A stretch of 64,000 bases of DNA, taken from an uncultured Oscillospiraceae bacterium. Its GTDB lineage: Bacteria; Bacillota; Clostridia; Oscillospirales; Oscillospiraceae. The notes beneath the pieces were generated by a model that was not told where the DNA came from, made no database searches, and saw nothing but the letters and a program-made list of their open reading frames with translations. Where the stretch lies: the NCBI GenBank assembly GCA_934512135.1, contig CAKSWT010000007.1, positions 1 to 64,000 of the forward strand, in the 5' to 3' direction. Positions within the stretch are counted from its first letter, which is position 1. Every line of letters starts with the position of its first letter. Positions 7,228-15,822 of this stretch are shown here, piece after piece. A program made the position numbers and the translations under genes.

Positions 7228-9642
7228 ATGAAATCGATCAAACGCATTTTACTTACCGCCCTGGCCGCCGCCCTGCTGACCGTTTCGGCCCTGGCAGCAG
7301 AGGATTGCCACACCATGTCCCAGGACTGGTTTGGCCCCCAGGGCACAGACGCCTCCCTGCTGGACACCGCCCTTCCGTCACAGACCGCAGAGCGCTTGGA
7401 CGCACTGCTGACAGAGTACTTCTCCCTTCGTGCCGACAGCTTCACCGGAACCGCCGCCTCTATACGGTTTCAGGCCAATGCCGATTTACAGGCAGATCTC
7501 CAGCAGCGCCCCCAGGAAATTGCCTCCCTGGCCCAGCGGATCCATGCCAAAATCTTGGACGCCGATGTCCGCAGTCAGGTTCTTTCCCTTCAGGAGACCC
7601 AGGACGGCCTAATCCTCACCGTCTATGAGTGGACCTTCTTTGATTATGACGACCTCTCCGACGGCCTGGGCGGCAGAGACACCGCCGGATATGGCACCAC
7701 CCACACCATGACTTTTTCCTATGACGACCGGGGCGACCTGATTCTTTGTTCTGACGTCTGCGACGAGGAGGATGTGCTCAACACCGCCGAGGCCTCTCCC
7801 GCCCAGGGGAGTCAGTCCTCCCTTCGGGCCGCCGGTTATTACAGCGGCTACGATCCGATTCAGGCCATTGTCTACGCAAACACCTATGTCTCTCCCAATC
7901 CTCCCGACGGCGGCGAGGACACCAGCTACTACAACCCGGAATACCGTGACTTCAACGGCCACGGCGGCGACTGCACCAATTTCACCTCCCAATGTATCTA
8001 CGCCGGCGGAATTCCCACCGACAGCACCTGGGAACCCTATACATACGCCTGGGTCAACGCCGACGGCAGTATGAACTATTTTTCCAGCAATTACGGGAAA
8101 AAGCTCCGCCGCGTAACCGCTTCCCAGGTCTACCCCGGCAGTCTGCTCTATCTGGACCGCTACGATGACGAGTCCTACTACCACTCTCTGATCTGCGTCG
8201 GCACCAACAGCGCCGGTACGCCCATCATCAACTGCCACACTGCCGATCGCTATCACATGCCCTGGGATTACTCCGGCAAGGAGGTCACCACCGTTCAGCT
8301 CACAGACTACTGTCTTACCCAGGTAACCATGGAGCCAGGCACGCTGCTGGCCGCCTCGGCCCAGACCGTTCCCGTCTACCGCTTCTTCCGGGACCCCAGC
8401 CCCTCCGGCAGTCTGGACCTCTCCCTCGGCGATACCATACAGCACAGCGGGTGCTTCACCTACAACGGGACCACCTGGTTCCTGCTGGACCAAAGCGGTT
8501 CGGTTGCCTATGTCCCTCTGCAAGCAGGACTGCTCCCCACCGACAGCAGCGGCATTTCCTTTGGTTTGTCCGCGCAGAGTGCCACTGACAACGATCTCCT
8601 CTCTGCGCAGGTTTCCCTCAGCGGCATCACCGCCGCCACCCTGTACGCCGCAGACGCCGCCGGGACCCAGCGAAGCTACCCCATGACCGTCAGCGGTGTA
8701 TCCGCCGCCTGTTCCATAGATCTGGCGTCCTTCGCCTCCGGCAGTGCCACCTTCTATGTCACCGCCACCACCTCCGGCGGGACGCTGACCAGCCAGCCGC
8801 TCTCCTGCGAGATTACCCACGCCCCCGCCGTCTCCGGCGACTGCGGCCCCGATGCCCAGTGGCAACTGGACAAGGAGACGGGAACCCTGACCATCTCCGG
8901 CACCGGCGAGGTCACCCATGGGGGCTGGACCAGATTTTCCTTTTCCACCGTTCTTCTGGACCGTCGCATTACCGCCCTGTCTGTAGACCTGTTCTCCGGC
9001 TGCCACGCCTCCACGGTTTACGGCCCCGAAGATGTCGGCCAGCCTCTGGCAGAGGCCCTGTCCGCCAGCTTCCAGGAAATCGGCTATTTCCTCGATGTAC
9101 TCCCGGACCACTGGGCCTTCTCCCTGGTCAATGAGTCCGCAGACCGCCACCTGTTCAATGGCACCGCAGACAACCTGTTCAGCCCCGATGACATCATGAC
9201 CCGATGCATGTTTGTCACGGTGCTGGGCCGTATGGCCAATGTGGACGACAGCCAGTACACATCGTCTCCCTTTACTGACCTGACCGATGGAGCGTACTAT
9301 GTGGGCTATGTGGCCTGGGCAGCGGAGAACGGCATTGTCAAGGGCACCACCGATACCACCTTTGAGCCGGACGCTCCGGTGACTCGGGAACAGGCTGCGG
9401 CTTTGATCGCCCGGTATCTGGATTATTGCCAGGCCCAGCTTCCCCTGCGGGACGACGCCACCCAGTTCCTTGACACAGACCAGATGGAGGACTACGCTCT
9501 TCCGCACATTGAGCACATGCGTGTCACCGGCCTTATGGAGGGCGATCCCGACGGACGCTTCCGCCCCAAGGATCATCTGATTCGGTCAGAGGCCGCAGCG
9601 CTGATGCTTCGGACCGCGAAGGCCCTGGAAGCCCTCTCCTGA
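7228..9642 (+). CDS. Secreted amidase-domain protein with SLH repeats
   Basis: 804 residues with a signal peptide (LLTALAAALLTVSALAA). A putative amidase domain (amidase_6 type, papain-like fold) spans about residues 205-375: GGDCTNFTSQC with the likely nucleophile Cys249, and histidines in YYHSLICVG and INCHTADRYHMPW. The middle part is beta-rich, S/T/A-rich and unassigned. Three C-terminal SLH units (about 625-800), including GIVKGTTDTTFEPDAPVTRE and LMEGDPDGRFRPKDHLIRSE, would anchor it to the wall. A peptidoglycan or peptide amidase role is inferred from the family. It is downstream of the FliB-like gene and ends at a strong terminator. Confidence 0.85.
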   Translation: MKSIKRILLTALAAALLTVSALAAEDCHTMSQDWFGPQGTDASLLDTALPSQTAERLDALLTEYFSLRADSFTGTAASIRFQANADLQADLQQRPQEIASLAQRIHAKILDADVRSQVLSLQETQDGLILTVYEWTFFDYDDLSDGLGGRDTAGYGTTHTMTFSYDDRGDLILCSDVCDEEDVLNTAEASPAQGSQSSLRAAGYYSGYDPIQAIVYANTYVSPNPPDGGEDTSYYNPEYRDFNGHGGDCTNFTSQCIYAGGIPTDSTWEPYTYAWVNADGSMNYFSSNYGKKLRRVTASQVYPGSLLYLDRYDDESYYHSLICVGTNSAGTPIINCHTADRYHMPWDYSGKEVTTVQLTDYCLTQVTMEPGTLLAASAQTVPVYRFFRDPSPSGSLDLSLGDTIQHSGCFTYNGTTWFLLDQSGSVAYVPLQAGLLPTDSSGISFGLSAQSATDNDLLSAQVSLSGITAATLYAADAAGTQRSYPMTVSGVSAACSIDLASFASGSATFYVTATTSGGTLTSQPLSCEITHAPAVSGDCGPDAQWQLDKETGTLTISGTGEVTHGGWTRFSFSTVLLDRRITALSVDLFSGCHASTVYGPEDVGQPLAEALSASFQEIGYFLDVLPDHWAFSLVNESADRHLFNGTADNLFSPDDIMTRCMFVTVLGRMANVDDSQYTSSPFTDLTDGAYYVGYVAWAAENGIVKGTTDTTFEPDAPVTREQAAALIARYLDYCQAQLPLRDDATQFLDTDQMEDYALPHIEHMRVTGLMEGDPDGRFRPKDHLIRSEAAALMLRTAKALEALS

Positions 9643-9645
9643 CGC

Positions 9646-9685
9646 AAAAAGCTCCTCGGATTCCGCAGAATCCGAGGAGCTTTTT
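9646..9685. terminator. Bidirectional terminator between convergent genes
   Basis: Inverted repeat GCTCCTCGGATTC / GAATCCGAGGAGC flanked by AAAAA on the left and TTTTT on the right, so it can serve both the amidase gene and the ABC permease gene ending at 9690. Confidence 0.92.
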
Positions 9686-9689
9686 CTGT

Positions 9690-10712
9690 TTACTTTGTCT
9701 CCTCTGCCGGAGGCTGGCCTGTAACCTTTTTGGCCGCATTGGCTGCCGCGCGGGTCTGGAGCGTATCCATGGTGACCGCCGCCAGAAGCACAATGCCCAG
9801 GGCCACATACTGCCAATACTGGTTGATGTTCAGGAAGTTCATGCCGGAATTCAGCACACCGATAATCAGCACGCCCACGACCATATTGCTCATTTTGCCG
9901 CCGCCGCCGCCCATTTTGATGCCGCCCAGCATGGCGCCGGCCATAACGGTAAACTCCGCACCGATGCCCATGGAGTTGTTGACCGAGCCGATCTTACCAA
10001 TGTTGACGATCTGGGCAATTCCAAAGAAGAAGCCTGCCAGTGCGAAGATCAGAATCCGCATCTTGGCCACGGACACACCGGACAGCGCCACTGCGTCCGG
10101 GTTGGAGCCCAGCGCGTAAATATTGCGCCCCAAATAGGTTTTATTCAGGATAAAGGACCCCACTGCCACCATCAAAATCATCACCAGCACCCCGGACTTC
10201 AGCGATCCCCCAAGCAGGGGAATGTTATATCCGCCCAGGATTTTAAAGCCCTCCGACAGGTCCCGATAGGTATTGGTCATGCCGCCGGAGAGCAGATAGG
10301 TAGCGCCGTTGAGCACATACTGGGTCGCCAGGGTGATGATAAAGGGGAACACCTTCAGCCAGGAATACACCAAGCCGTTGAAGGTGGACAACAGCACCGC
10401 CAGCAGGATGCCGCAGAGAATCGTCACCGCAAAATTGCTGTGCTGATTGATCAGGGCCATGGCAATGCCCACTGTGGAAATCAGGTACCCTGTGGACAGG
10501 TCCATGGCGCCGCCCAGCATAATAAAGGTGATACCAACGCCCAGAATCACCATATAGGCGTTCTGTCCCAGCACATTGAGCAGGTTGGGCAGGGTCAGGA
10601 AGGGACGGCCCACCAGAAGGGGGCACAGCACGCCAAACACTGCCAGCAGCGCAATGAGCACCAGCACCATCATATAGTCTTTCAAATAGGTAGAAACGCT
10701 CTTTTTCTTCAT
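9690..10712 (-). CDS. Sugar-type ABC transporter permease (RbsC/MglC family)
   Basis: 340 residues with about ten hydrophobic segments, belonging to the branched permease family that serves ribose, galactose and related sugars. Recognisable stretches are GITFIMLGGAMDLSTG near the N-terminal third and NSMGIGAEFTVMAGAMLGG in the second half. It starts five bases after the ATPase gene and ends the operon binding protein-ATPase-permease. Substrate cannot be read from the sequence; only one permease gene is present, so it presumably forms a homodimer. Confidence 0.92.
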   Translation of the reverse strand: MKKKSVSTYLKDYMMVLVLIALLAVFGVLCPLLVGRPFLTLPNLLNVLGQNAYMVILGVGITFIMLGGAMDLSTGYLISTVGIAMALINQHSNFAVTILCGILLAVLLSTFNGLVYSWLKVFPFIITLATQYVLNGATYLLSGGMTNTYRDLSEGFKILGGYNIPLLGGSLKSGVLVMILMVAVGSFILNKTYLGRNIYALGSNPDAVALSGVSVAKMRILIFALAGFFFGIAQIVNIGKIGSVNNSMGIGAEFTVMAGAMLGGIKMGGGGGKMSNMVVGVLIIGVLNSGMNFLNINQYWQYVALGIVLLAAVTMDTLQTRAAANAAKKVTGQPPAEETK

Positions 10713-10717
10713 GGATG

Positions 10718-12232
10718 TTATGCCCCCATATTTTCTTTCGTCCGGTCATTGGTGGATGCCATATCCAGAATCTTCTCCTGAGAGAATTGATCCTTGGTCA
10801 GCTCTCCGGCCAGACACTTTTCTCCAAAGACCACAATACGATCCGACATGCCCAACAGCTCCTCCATATCGGAGGTAATCATGACCACGCACTTCCCCGC
10901 CTCACAGAGGCCGTTCATCAGCTCATAGATCTCATACTTGGCGCCCACGTCAATGCCTCGGGTGGGCTCGTCAAAAATCACGATGTCGGACTGGGTCGCC
11001 AGGGCCTTGCCCACCACAACCTTCTGCTGGTTGCCGCCGGACAGGGTCATGACCTTGGTATGCTTCAGATCCGGTGCCTTGATTCGCATGGCCTTCCCAT
11101 AGTAATCTGCGATTTCCGCTTCCTTTTTCCGGTTGACCACACCAAAGTGGGAAATCTTCTGGATCACATTATAGACCAGGTTCCAGGAGATGGTCTCTCC
11201 CAGGAAGCAGCCCTCCCGTTTCCGGTCCTCCGGAATCAGGCTGATGCCGTACTTATGCATGGCGTCCTTGGGCGAGTGAATCTCCGCCTCTTGGCCGTTT
11301 ACATATACATGGCCCCACTGCTTCTTTTCCGCACCGTAGACCACCTTCATGATCTCGGTCCGGCCGGCGCCTACCAGCCCCGAAATGCCCAGAATCTCCC
11401 CCCGGTGTGCCTGGAAGGAGATGTTTTTCACCCCGTTTCCGGTGAGATTTTTCAGTTCCAGGGCCACTTCGCCGATTTCGGCATGCCGCGGCGGGAAAGA
11501 TGCCGTCATCTCCCGGCCCACCATGTAGCGGATCAGCTCTGCCCGGTTGGTCTCCTTAGTGTTCAAGGTGGTGATGTACTCTCCGTCCCGGAGAATGGAC
11601 ACCCGATCCGTAAGCTCAAAGACCTCGTCCAACCGATGGGAGATAAAGATAATGGCAACGCCCTCATCCCGGAGCTTCCGCACAATGCGGAACAGAATCT
11701 CCACCTCCGCGATAGACAGCGGTGCCGTGGGCTCATCCAAGATCAGCACCCGGGTCTGCTTGGACACGGCCTTTGCAATCTCCACAATCTGCATATGTCC
11801 CGGGGTCAAGTCCCGTACCAGGGTATCCGGATTGATGTCCACTCCAAAGTCATCAAAGAGTCTTTGGGCAATTTCACGCATTTTCTTCTGATTGACCAGT
11901 TTTCCCTGGCGCTCACCGTAGCAGATATTTTCCGCCGCAGAAAGCACATCAATAAGGTTAAACTCCTGGTAAATACACTCCACCCCATGCCGTCTGGCCA
12001 GCGTCGGCGTCATGGCGGAGTAGGTTTCCCCATCTATGGTGATGGTTCCGCCATCCGGCGCATGGGCCCCGGTGATGGTCTTAATAAAGGTGGATTTTCC
12101 GGCACCGTTTTCCCCGATCAGTGCGTGAACCTCTCCGGGATAAAAATCGATGGACACCTTATTCAGGGCCACCACGCCGGGATAGATTTTCATAATGTCC
12201 TTCAGCGACAAAATTGGCTGTTTTGTATCCAA
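10718..12232 (-). CDS. Sugar-type ABC transporter ATP-binding protein (RbsA/MglA family)
   Basis: 504 residues with two fused ATPase domains. Domain 1 has Walker A GENGAGKST and a Walker B ending LILDEPTAPL. Domain 2 has a degenerate Walker A (GLVGAGRTE), signature LSGGNQQKVVVGKAL and IVIFDEPTRGIDVG, the usual layout of RbsA/MglA proteins. It energises uptake with the permease at 9690 and the binding protein at 12343. A hairpin in the 110-base gap to the binding protein gene may adjust relative expression. Confidence 0.94.
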   Translation of the reverse strand: MDTKQPILSLKDIMKIYPGVVALNKVSIDFYPGEVHALIGENGAGKSTFIKTITGAHAPDGGTITIDGETYSAMTPTLARRHGVECIYQEFNLIDVLSAAENICYGERQGKLVNQKKMREIAQRLFDDFGVDINPDTLVRDLTPGHMQIVEIAKAVSKQTRVLILDEPTAPLSIAEVEILFRIVRKLRDEGVAIIFISHRLDEVFELTDRVSILRDGEYITTLNTKETNRAELIRYMVGREMTASFPPRHAEIGEVALELKNLTGNGVKNISFQAHRGEILGISGLVGAGRTEIMKVVYGAEKKQWGHVYVNGQEAEIHSPKDAMHKYGISLIPEDRKREGCFLGETISWNLVYNVIQKISHFGVVNRKKEAEIADYYGKAMRIKAPDLKHTKVMTLSGGNQQKVVVGKALATQSDIVIFDEPTRGIDVGAKYEIYELMNGLCEAGKCVVMITSDMEELLGMSDRIVVFGEKCLAGELTKDQFSQEKILDMASTNDRTKENMGA

Positions 12233-12251
12233 ATATAGTCCTCCCCTTGCC

Positions 12252-12319
12252 GAAGGGAACCCTTCAGCGGCTTTATCGTTGGAAAGCTGGGGCGGCGCGA
12301 GGCAATCTCACGCCGCCCC
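12252..12319 (-). promoter_or_regulatory. Intercistronic hairpins in the ABC operon
   Basis: GGGGCGGCG / CGCCGCCCC (12289-12297 and 12311-12319), then a small GAAGGG-AA-CCCTTC hairpin (12252-12265). Neither is followed by a U-run on the minus strand, so they look like mRNA-stability or partial-attenuation hairpins after the binding-protein gene rather than full terminators. Confidence 0.55.
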
Positions 12320-12342
12320 AACCGAAGTTGCAGACGTTGGAA

Positions 12343-13578
12343 TCAGCCGCCGATATATTTTGCGTCCTTGTACTGGGCAGCAGGATTATCCTGACCCATC
12401 TTCCAGCTGGCTTCGAAGCCGTATACGTTCACTGCGGTGATGGTGTCATAATAGGTTCCGCCATAGCCGCCGATCAGCGGATCGTTCCAGGCGTCGCTGA
12501 GGCCGCAGGCGGTCAGCAGCGCATCAGCCAGGTGCTCACCGGTCTGCACAGGAGGAATGACAACCTCGCCGTCCCGCTCAATGGGGGGATCGCCATAGGT
12601 GGCATAGCCCTTGATGGCGTTGGCGGAATGGTCCGCGCTCACCGCATTGTACATCTCGGTGAAGGTGTTGTCCTCGCCGTAGCAGGGGATGACGCAGTAG
12701 TCCGCCATATCCAGGCCGTTCTGCTCGCAGTAGTCAGCAATGGCATCAGACATACCCATGGCCAGCTGCGGCTCATAGGCGATGAAGATGTGGCAGTCGG
12801 GGTTGGCACCCAGCACATCCTGGGCGTTGCTGTTGGCCTTGTTGTAGCCGTCCTTATAGGAGGAGGTGGTGGAGACCCGCACCAGCGTGTCGGAGGAATC
12901 CACAGTACCTACGATGGCATTGGAACGGTAGACGCCGTCGGCAATGTCGGTGTAGACGTCGCAGGCGACCTCGTACTTCCCGTCGGCGTTCTTGGGCACA
13001 TTGCCGCCCTCGGCCACCCGCTTGGCCACCCAGTCCTCAGCGGCCTGCACCGCATACATACCGGTGATCTCATAGGCGGTGTACACACAGCCGGCGATGG
13101 TATAGTCCGTGGGCTGGGCACCCAGGTATGCCACGGCAATTCCGGCGTCAACGGCCTGCTGCACTACGTCCTTGAGCATATCCACGCTCATTGCCGCAAT
13201 CATCAGCGCACCTACGTTTCCGGCTGCAATGGCATCCTCCACAAAGGAGACCTGCGCAGAAGGATCGCCCTGGGCGTCCTTCTTGACGTAAGTAAAGCCC
13301 TGCTCCTCCATCTTTGCACCCATGGCGTCATTGATCATAATGAGGCCCTCGGCGGCAGTGGTCGGCAGAATGGACCAGACTTCCTTCTGGCCATTCCACT
13401 TGAAGCTGGTGGTGGCCGCAGGCGCCGCAGCCTCTGTGGTTTCGGCAGTCTCTCCGGAGCCGACAGCCTCCGCCGAGCCAGCCGTACCGGCCGACGAGCC
13501 GGTCGTGTCGGTTCCACAGCCGGCAAATACCGTCAGCATCATGGCAACCGCCATCAGCATTGCAAGTATCTTTTTCAT
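12343..13578 (-). CDS. Sugar-type substrate-binding lipoprotein
   Basis: 411 residues beginning with a lipoprotein signal ending LTVFAGC (Cys21 lipidated), then an Ala/Thr/Glu/Gly-rich linker to about residue 57, then a periplasmic-binding fold of the RbsB type (region GNVGALMIAAMSVDMLKDVV). It presents solute to the permease/ATPase encoded downstream. The ligand is not evident: ring-stacking residues cannot be assigned by eye. It is the first gene of the operon, with a good promoter. Confidence 0.9.
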   Translation of the reverse strand: MKKILAMLMAVAMMLTVFAGCGTDTTGSSAGTAGSAEAVGSGETAETTEAAAPAATTSFKWNGQKEVWSILPTTAAEGLIMINDAMGAKMEEQGFTYVKKDAQGDPSAQVSFVEDAIAAGNVGALMIAAMSVDMLKDVVQQAVDAGIAVAYLGAQPTDYTIAGCVYTAYEITGMYAVQAAEDWVAKRVAEGGNVPKNADGKYEVACDVYTDIADGVYRSNAIVGTVDSSDTLVRVSTTSSYKDGYNKANSNAQDVLGANPDCHIFIAYEPQLAMGMSDAIADYCEQNGLDMADYCVIPCYGEDNTFTEMYNAVSADHSANAIKGYATYGDPPIERDGEVVIPPVQTGEHLADALLTACGLSDAWNDPLIGGYGGTYYDTITAVNVYGFEASWKMGQDNPAAQYKDAKYIGG

Positions 13579-13652
13579 AATCGCTCATTCCTTCCCAGTT
13601 GCGGTATTCCGCAGTTTCATTGTTTGGAAATAAAAACACTTCCCACGAGGAC

Positions 13653-13681
13653 ATTTTATAACACCCTGTGGCTTTCGTCAA
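13653..13681 (-). promoter_or_regulatory. Promoter of the ABC transporter operon
   Basis: Minus strand TTGACG (13676-13681), 17-base spacer, TAAAAT (13653-13658), 75 bases upstream of the binding-protein start. No obvious operator palindrome overlaps it. Confidence 0.75.
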
Positions 13682-13814
13682 GGGAAATCCCCGGTTATTT
13701 TAGAAGTTTTCCACAACATTTTGGCGTCACTTCCTACAATATGTGACAGCTTGCCAGGTATTTCTGCACCAAACCATTCTTTTGTGCTTCCCTCGTGGAA
13801 TATGTACCCTATGA

Positions 13815-13849
13815 CAGCAAGGGACCGAAGAATTCTCGGTCCCTTGCTG
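13815..13849 (-). terminator. Hairpin after spoVT
   Basis: Perfect 14-base inverted repeat CAGCAAGGGACCGA / TCGGTCCCTTGCTG just beyond the spoVT stop. The downstream minus-strand sequence is not U-rich, so termination may be inefficient. Confidence 0.55.
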
Positions 13850-13860
13850 CCTGTTGCTGC

Positions 13861-14400
13861 TTACGACTCCATCTGCCGGCCTAAAAAGCCCGCCACCGTT
13901 TGGCAAACCTTCTCCTCCGCATCTCCCATGGGTGCGGAATGCTCGTCCATCAGCACCATCACACATCCCATTAAATCCCCCTCGGACAGAATCGGCGCCG
14001 CAACCCCAAGATAGTATCCCTCCACACCGTCCACTGCCTGTAGCCGATTGCCGCCGCTGTACCGATAGGACTTTCTCCGCTCCATGATCTGTTCCAGCTC
14101 CCGGGAATTCTGCTTATCCACCAGCTCCCGCCGGGGCGCCCCGGACAGCGCAATGATGCTGTCCCGGTCGGATACCGCCGCAATCCGCCCGGTATTCCGC
14201 CCCAGGCTCTCACAAATTCGATCCGCAAATTCGCTGAGCTCCCCCATTGGGGAGTATTTTTTAAAGATCACTTCCCCGTCCTTTTCCGTAAAAATCTCCA
14301 ACGGGTCGCCCTCTCGAATTCGCAGTGTCCGCCGGATTTCCTTGGGGATCACCACCCGTCCCAAGTCGTCAATTCTTCTCACAATACCGGTTGCTCTCAT
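13861..14400 (-). CDS. spoVT: Stage V sporulation protein T (AbrB-family regulator)
   Basis: 179 residues, close to the 178 of Bacillus subtilis SpoVT. The N-terminal swapped-hairpin DNA-binding domain is unmistakable (MRATGIVRRIDDLGRVVIPK, then EIRRTLRIREGDPLEIF); the rest forms a GAF-like domain. The ATG at 14400 follows GGAGGAAG and matches the family start. SpoVT modulates forespore sigma-G genes, including germination genes. A sigma-G-like promoter lies upstream, matching the known sigma-G dependence of spoVT in Bacillus. Monocistronic and divergent from galK. Confidence 0.96.
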   Translation of the reverse strand: MRATGIVRRIDDLGRVVIPKEIRRTLRIREGDPLEIFTEKDGEVIFKKYSPMGELSEFADRICESLGRNTGRIAAVSDRDSIIALSGAPRRELVDKQNSRELEQIMERRKSYRYSGGNRLQAVDGVEGYYLGVAAPILSEGDLMGCVMVLMDEHSAPMGDAEEKVCQTVAGFLGRQMES

Positions 14401-14436
14401 ATATGAACTTCCTCCGTTTTTATTTGTTTGCAGGGC

Positions 14437-14465
14437 TAGTATTTGCCTCCGGTGGGCTTTTATGC
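14437..14465 (-). promoter_or_regulatory. Candidate sigma-G promoter of spoVT
   Basis: Minus strand GCATA (14461-14465), 17-base spacer, AATACTA (14437-14443), six of seven positions of the CATACTA-type -10. It lies 37 bases before the spoVT ATG. Confidence 0.6.
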
Positions 14466-14609
14466 GAAGGGTCCCATTCCATATTTGTCCATTGTTCAAG
14501 CCATCACGCCGCAAAATCTTTCCCTGGGGTTCAGGTTTTCCTTCCATTTTCCCGTAAAACGGTGTATTGTATAGACAGAATCATTAAGTGTAAAACGGAG
14601 GGATTCCAC

Positions 14610-15821
14610 ATGGCACCTGCTATGAAATTCAATGACACCCAGCGGCTTCAGGCGTTGATTGACGGATACCGGCAGACCTTCCATCAAACGCCCGCCCGTT
14701 TTTTTTCCGCCCCAGGCCGGACGGAAATCTGCGGCAATCACACAGACCACCAGCGTGGTCGGGTTCTGGCTGCGGCAGTGGATCTGGACACCATCGCCGC
14801 CGTGGGACTCAATCCCGCCCGGGAGATCTGCGTCCAATCTCAGGGCTACCCCCTTTGTCGGGTTCCCTTGGATCAGCTGGCGCCAGATTCGTCGGAATTT
14901 GGCACCACCACAGCCCTGGTGCGGGGGGTTGCGGCAAAATTCCAGGCAATGGGCTGTCCGCTGGAGGGGCTGAACGTCTATGTGACCTCCCAGGTGCTGC
15001 CCGGCTCCGGCCTCTCCTCCTCTGCCGCCTTTGAGGTGCTGATCGGAACCATCCTCAACACCATGTTCTTCGGAGGCGCCGCTTCGGCCGCCCAGGTGGC
15101 CCAGATCGCCCAGTATGCGGAAAATGTGTTCTTTGGCAAGCCCTCCGGTCTTATGGACCAGATGGCCTCCTCTGTGGGAAATCTGGTGGAGATCGACTTT
15201 TTCCATGCGGATCAGCCCAAGATTATACCTCTGGACTTTGACTTTTCCGCCACCGGCCACGCCCTGTGTATCATTGACAGCCGGGCCAGCCATGCGGACC
15301 TGACCGATGAATATGCCACCATCCCCGGGGAATGCCGGGCCATTGCGGCGGCCCTAGGGCACACGGTGCTGAGCCAGGTGCCCGAAGGGGATTTCTATGC
15401 CAAGCTCCCCCAACTGCGCGAATCCTGCGGGGACCGGGCCGTGCTCCGGGCCATCCACTACTACCAGGAAAACCGCCGGGTCTCCGAGGCGGTTGCCGCG
15501 CTGAATGCCGGGGATTTTGACCGTTTTCTGAGCATCATTCGAGCCTCTGGCCGCTCCTCTTATATGTACCTGCAAAACGTCTCTCCCACCGGTGCCGTAA
15601 AAGATCAGGCCATGGCCGTAACGCTGGCGCTGTGCGAGCACTATCTGGCCGGGGCCGGGGCGTTCCGGGTCCACGGAGGCGGGTTTGCCGGGACCGCCCA
15701 GGCCTTTGTTCCCCTGGATCGACTGGACGCCTTCCGCCGGGGCATTGACGGTGTCCTGGGACAGGGCTCCTGCCACATTCTCTCCATCCGCCCCCAGGGC
15801 GGCGTAGAATTGGAGGTTTAA
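14610..15821 (+). CDS. galK: Galactokinase
   Basis: 403 residues, GHMP kinase family; phosphorylates galactose at C1 in the Leloir pathway. The galactokinase signature GRTEICGNHTDH lies near residue 40, the ATP loop LPGSGLSSSAAFEV near 135, and the C-terminal GHMP motif GGGFAGTAQAF near 350. The ATG at 14610 follows ACGGAGGG. The gene is followed one base later by galT, so the two are translationally linked. No galE or galactose transporter is adjacent, though the ABC importer at 9690-13578 is nearby. No strong promoter could be chosen in the 209-base gap to spoVT. Confidence 0.93.
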   Translation: MAPAMKFNDTQRLQALIDGYRQTFHQTPARFFSAPGRTEICGNHTDHQRGRVLAAAVDLDTIAAVGLNPAREICVQSQGYPLCRVPLDQLAPDSSEFGTTTALVRGVAAKFQAMGCPLEGLNVYVTSQVLPGSGLSSSAAFEVLIGTILNTMFFGGAASAAQVAQIAQYAENVFFGKPSGLMDQMASSVGNLVEIDFFHADQPKIIPLDFDFSATGHALCIIDSRASHADLTDEYATIPGECRAIAAALGHTVLSQVPEGDFYAKLPQLRESCGDRAVLRAIHYYQENRRVSEAVAALNAGDFDRFLSIIRASGRSSYMYLQNVSPTGAVKDQAMAVTLALCEHYLAGAGAFRVHGGGFAGTAQAFVPLDRLDAFRRGIDGVLGQGSCHILSIRPQGGVELEV

Positions 15822-15822
15822 A

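Noticed and set aside
7609..9576. A 655-codon minus-strand frame opposite the SLH amidase
   Set aside because: Composition is Gly/Val-rich shadow sequence; the plus-strand protein has clear domains.
14401..14609. Strong vegetative promoter for galK
   Set aside because: TATAGA and TATTGT sequences occur but no acceptable -35 box is correctly spaced.
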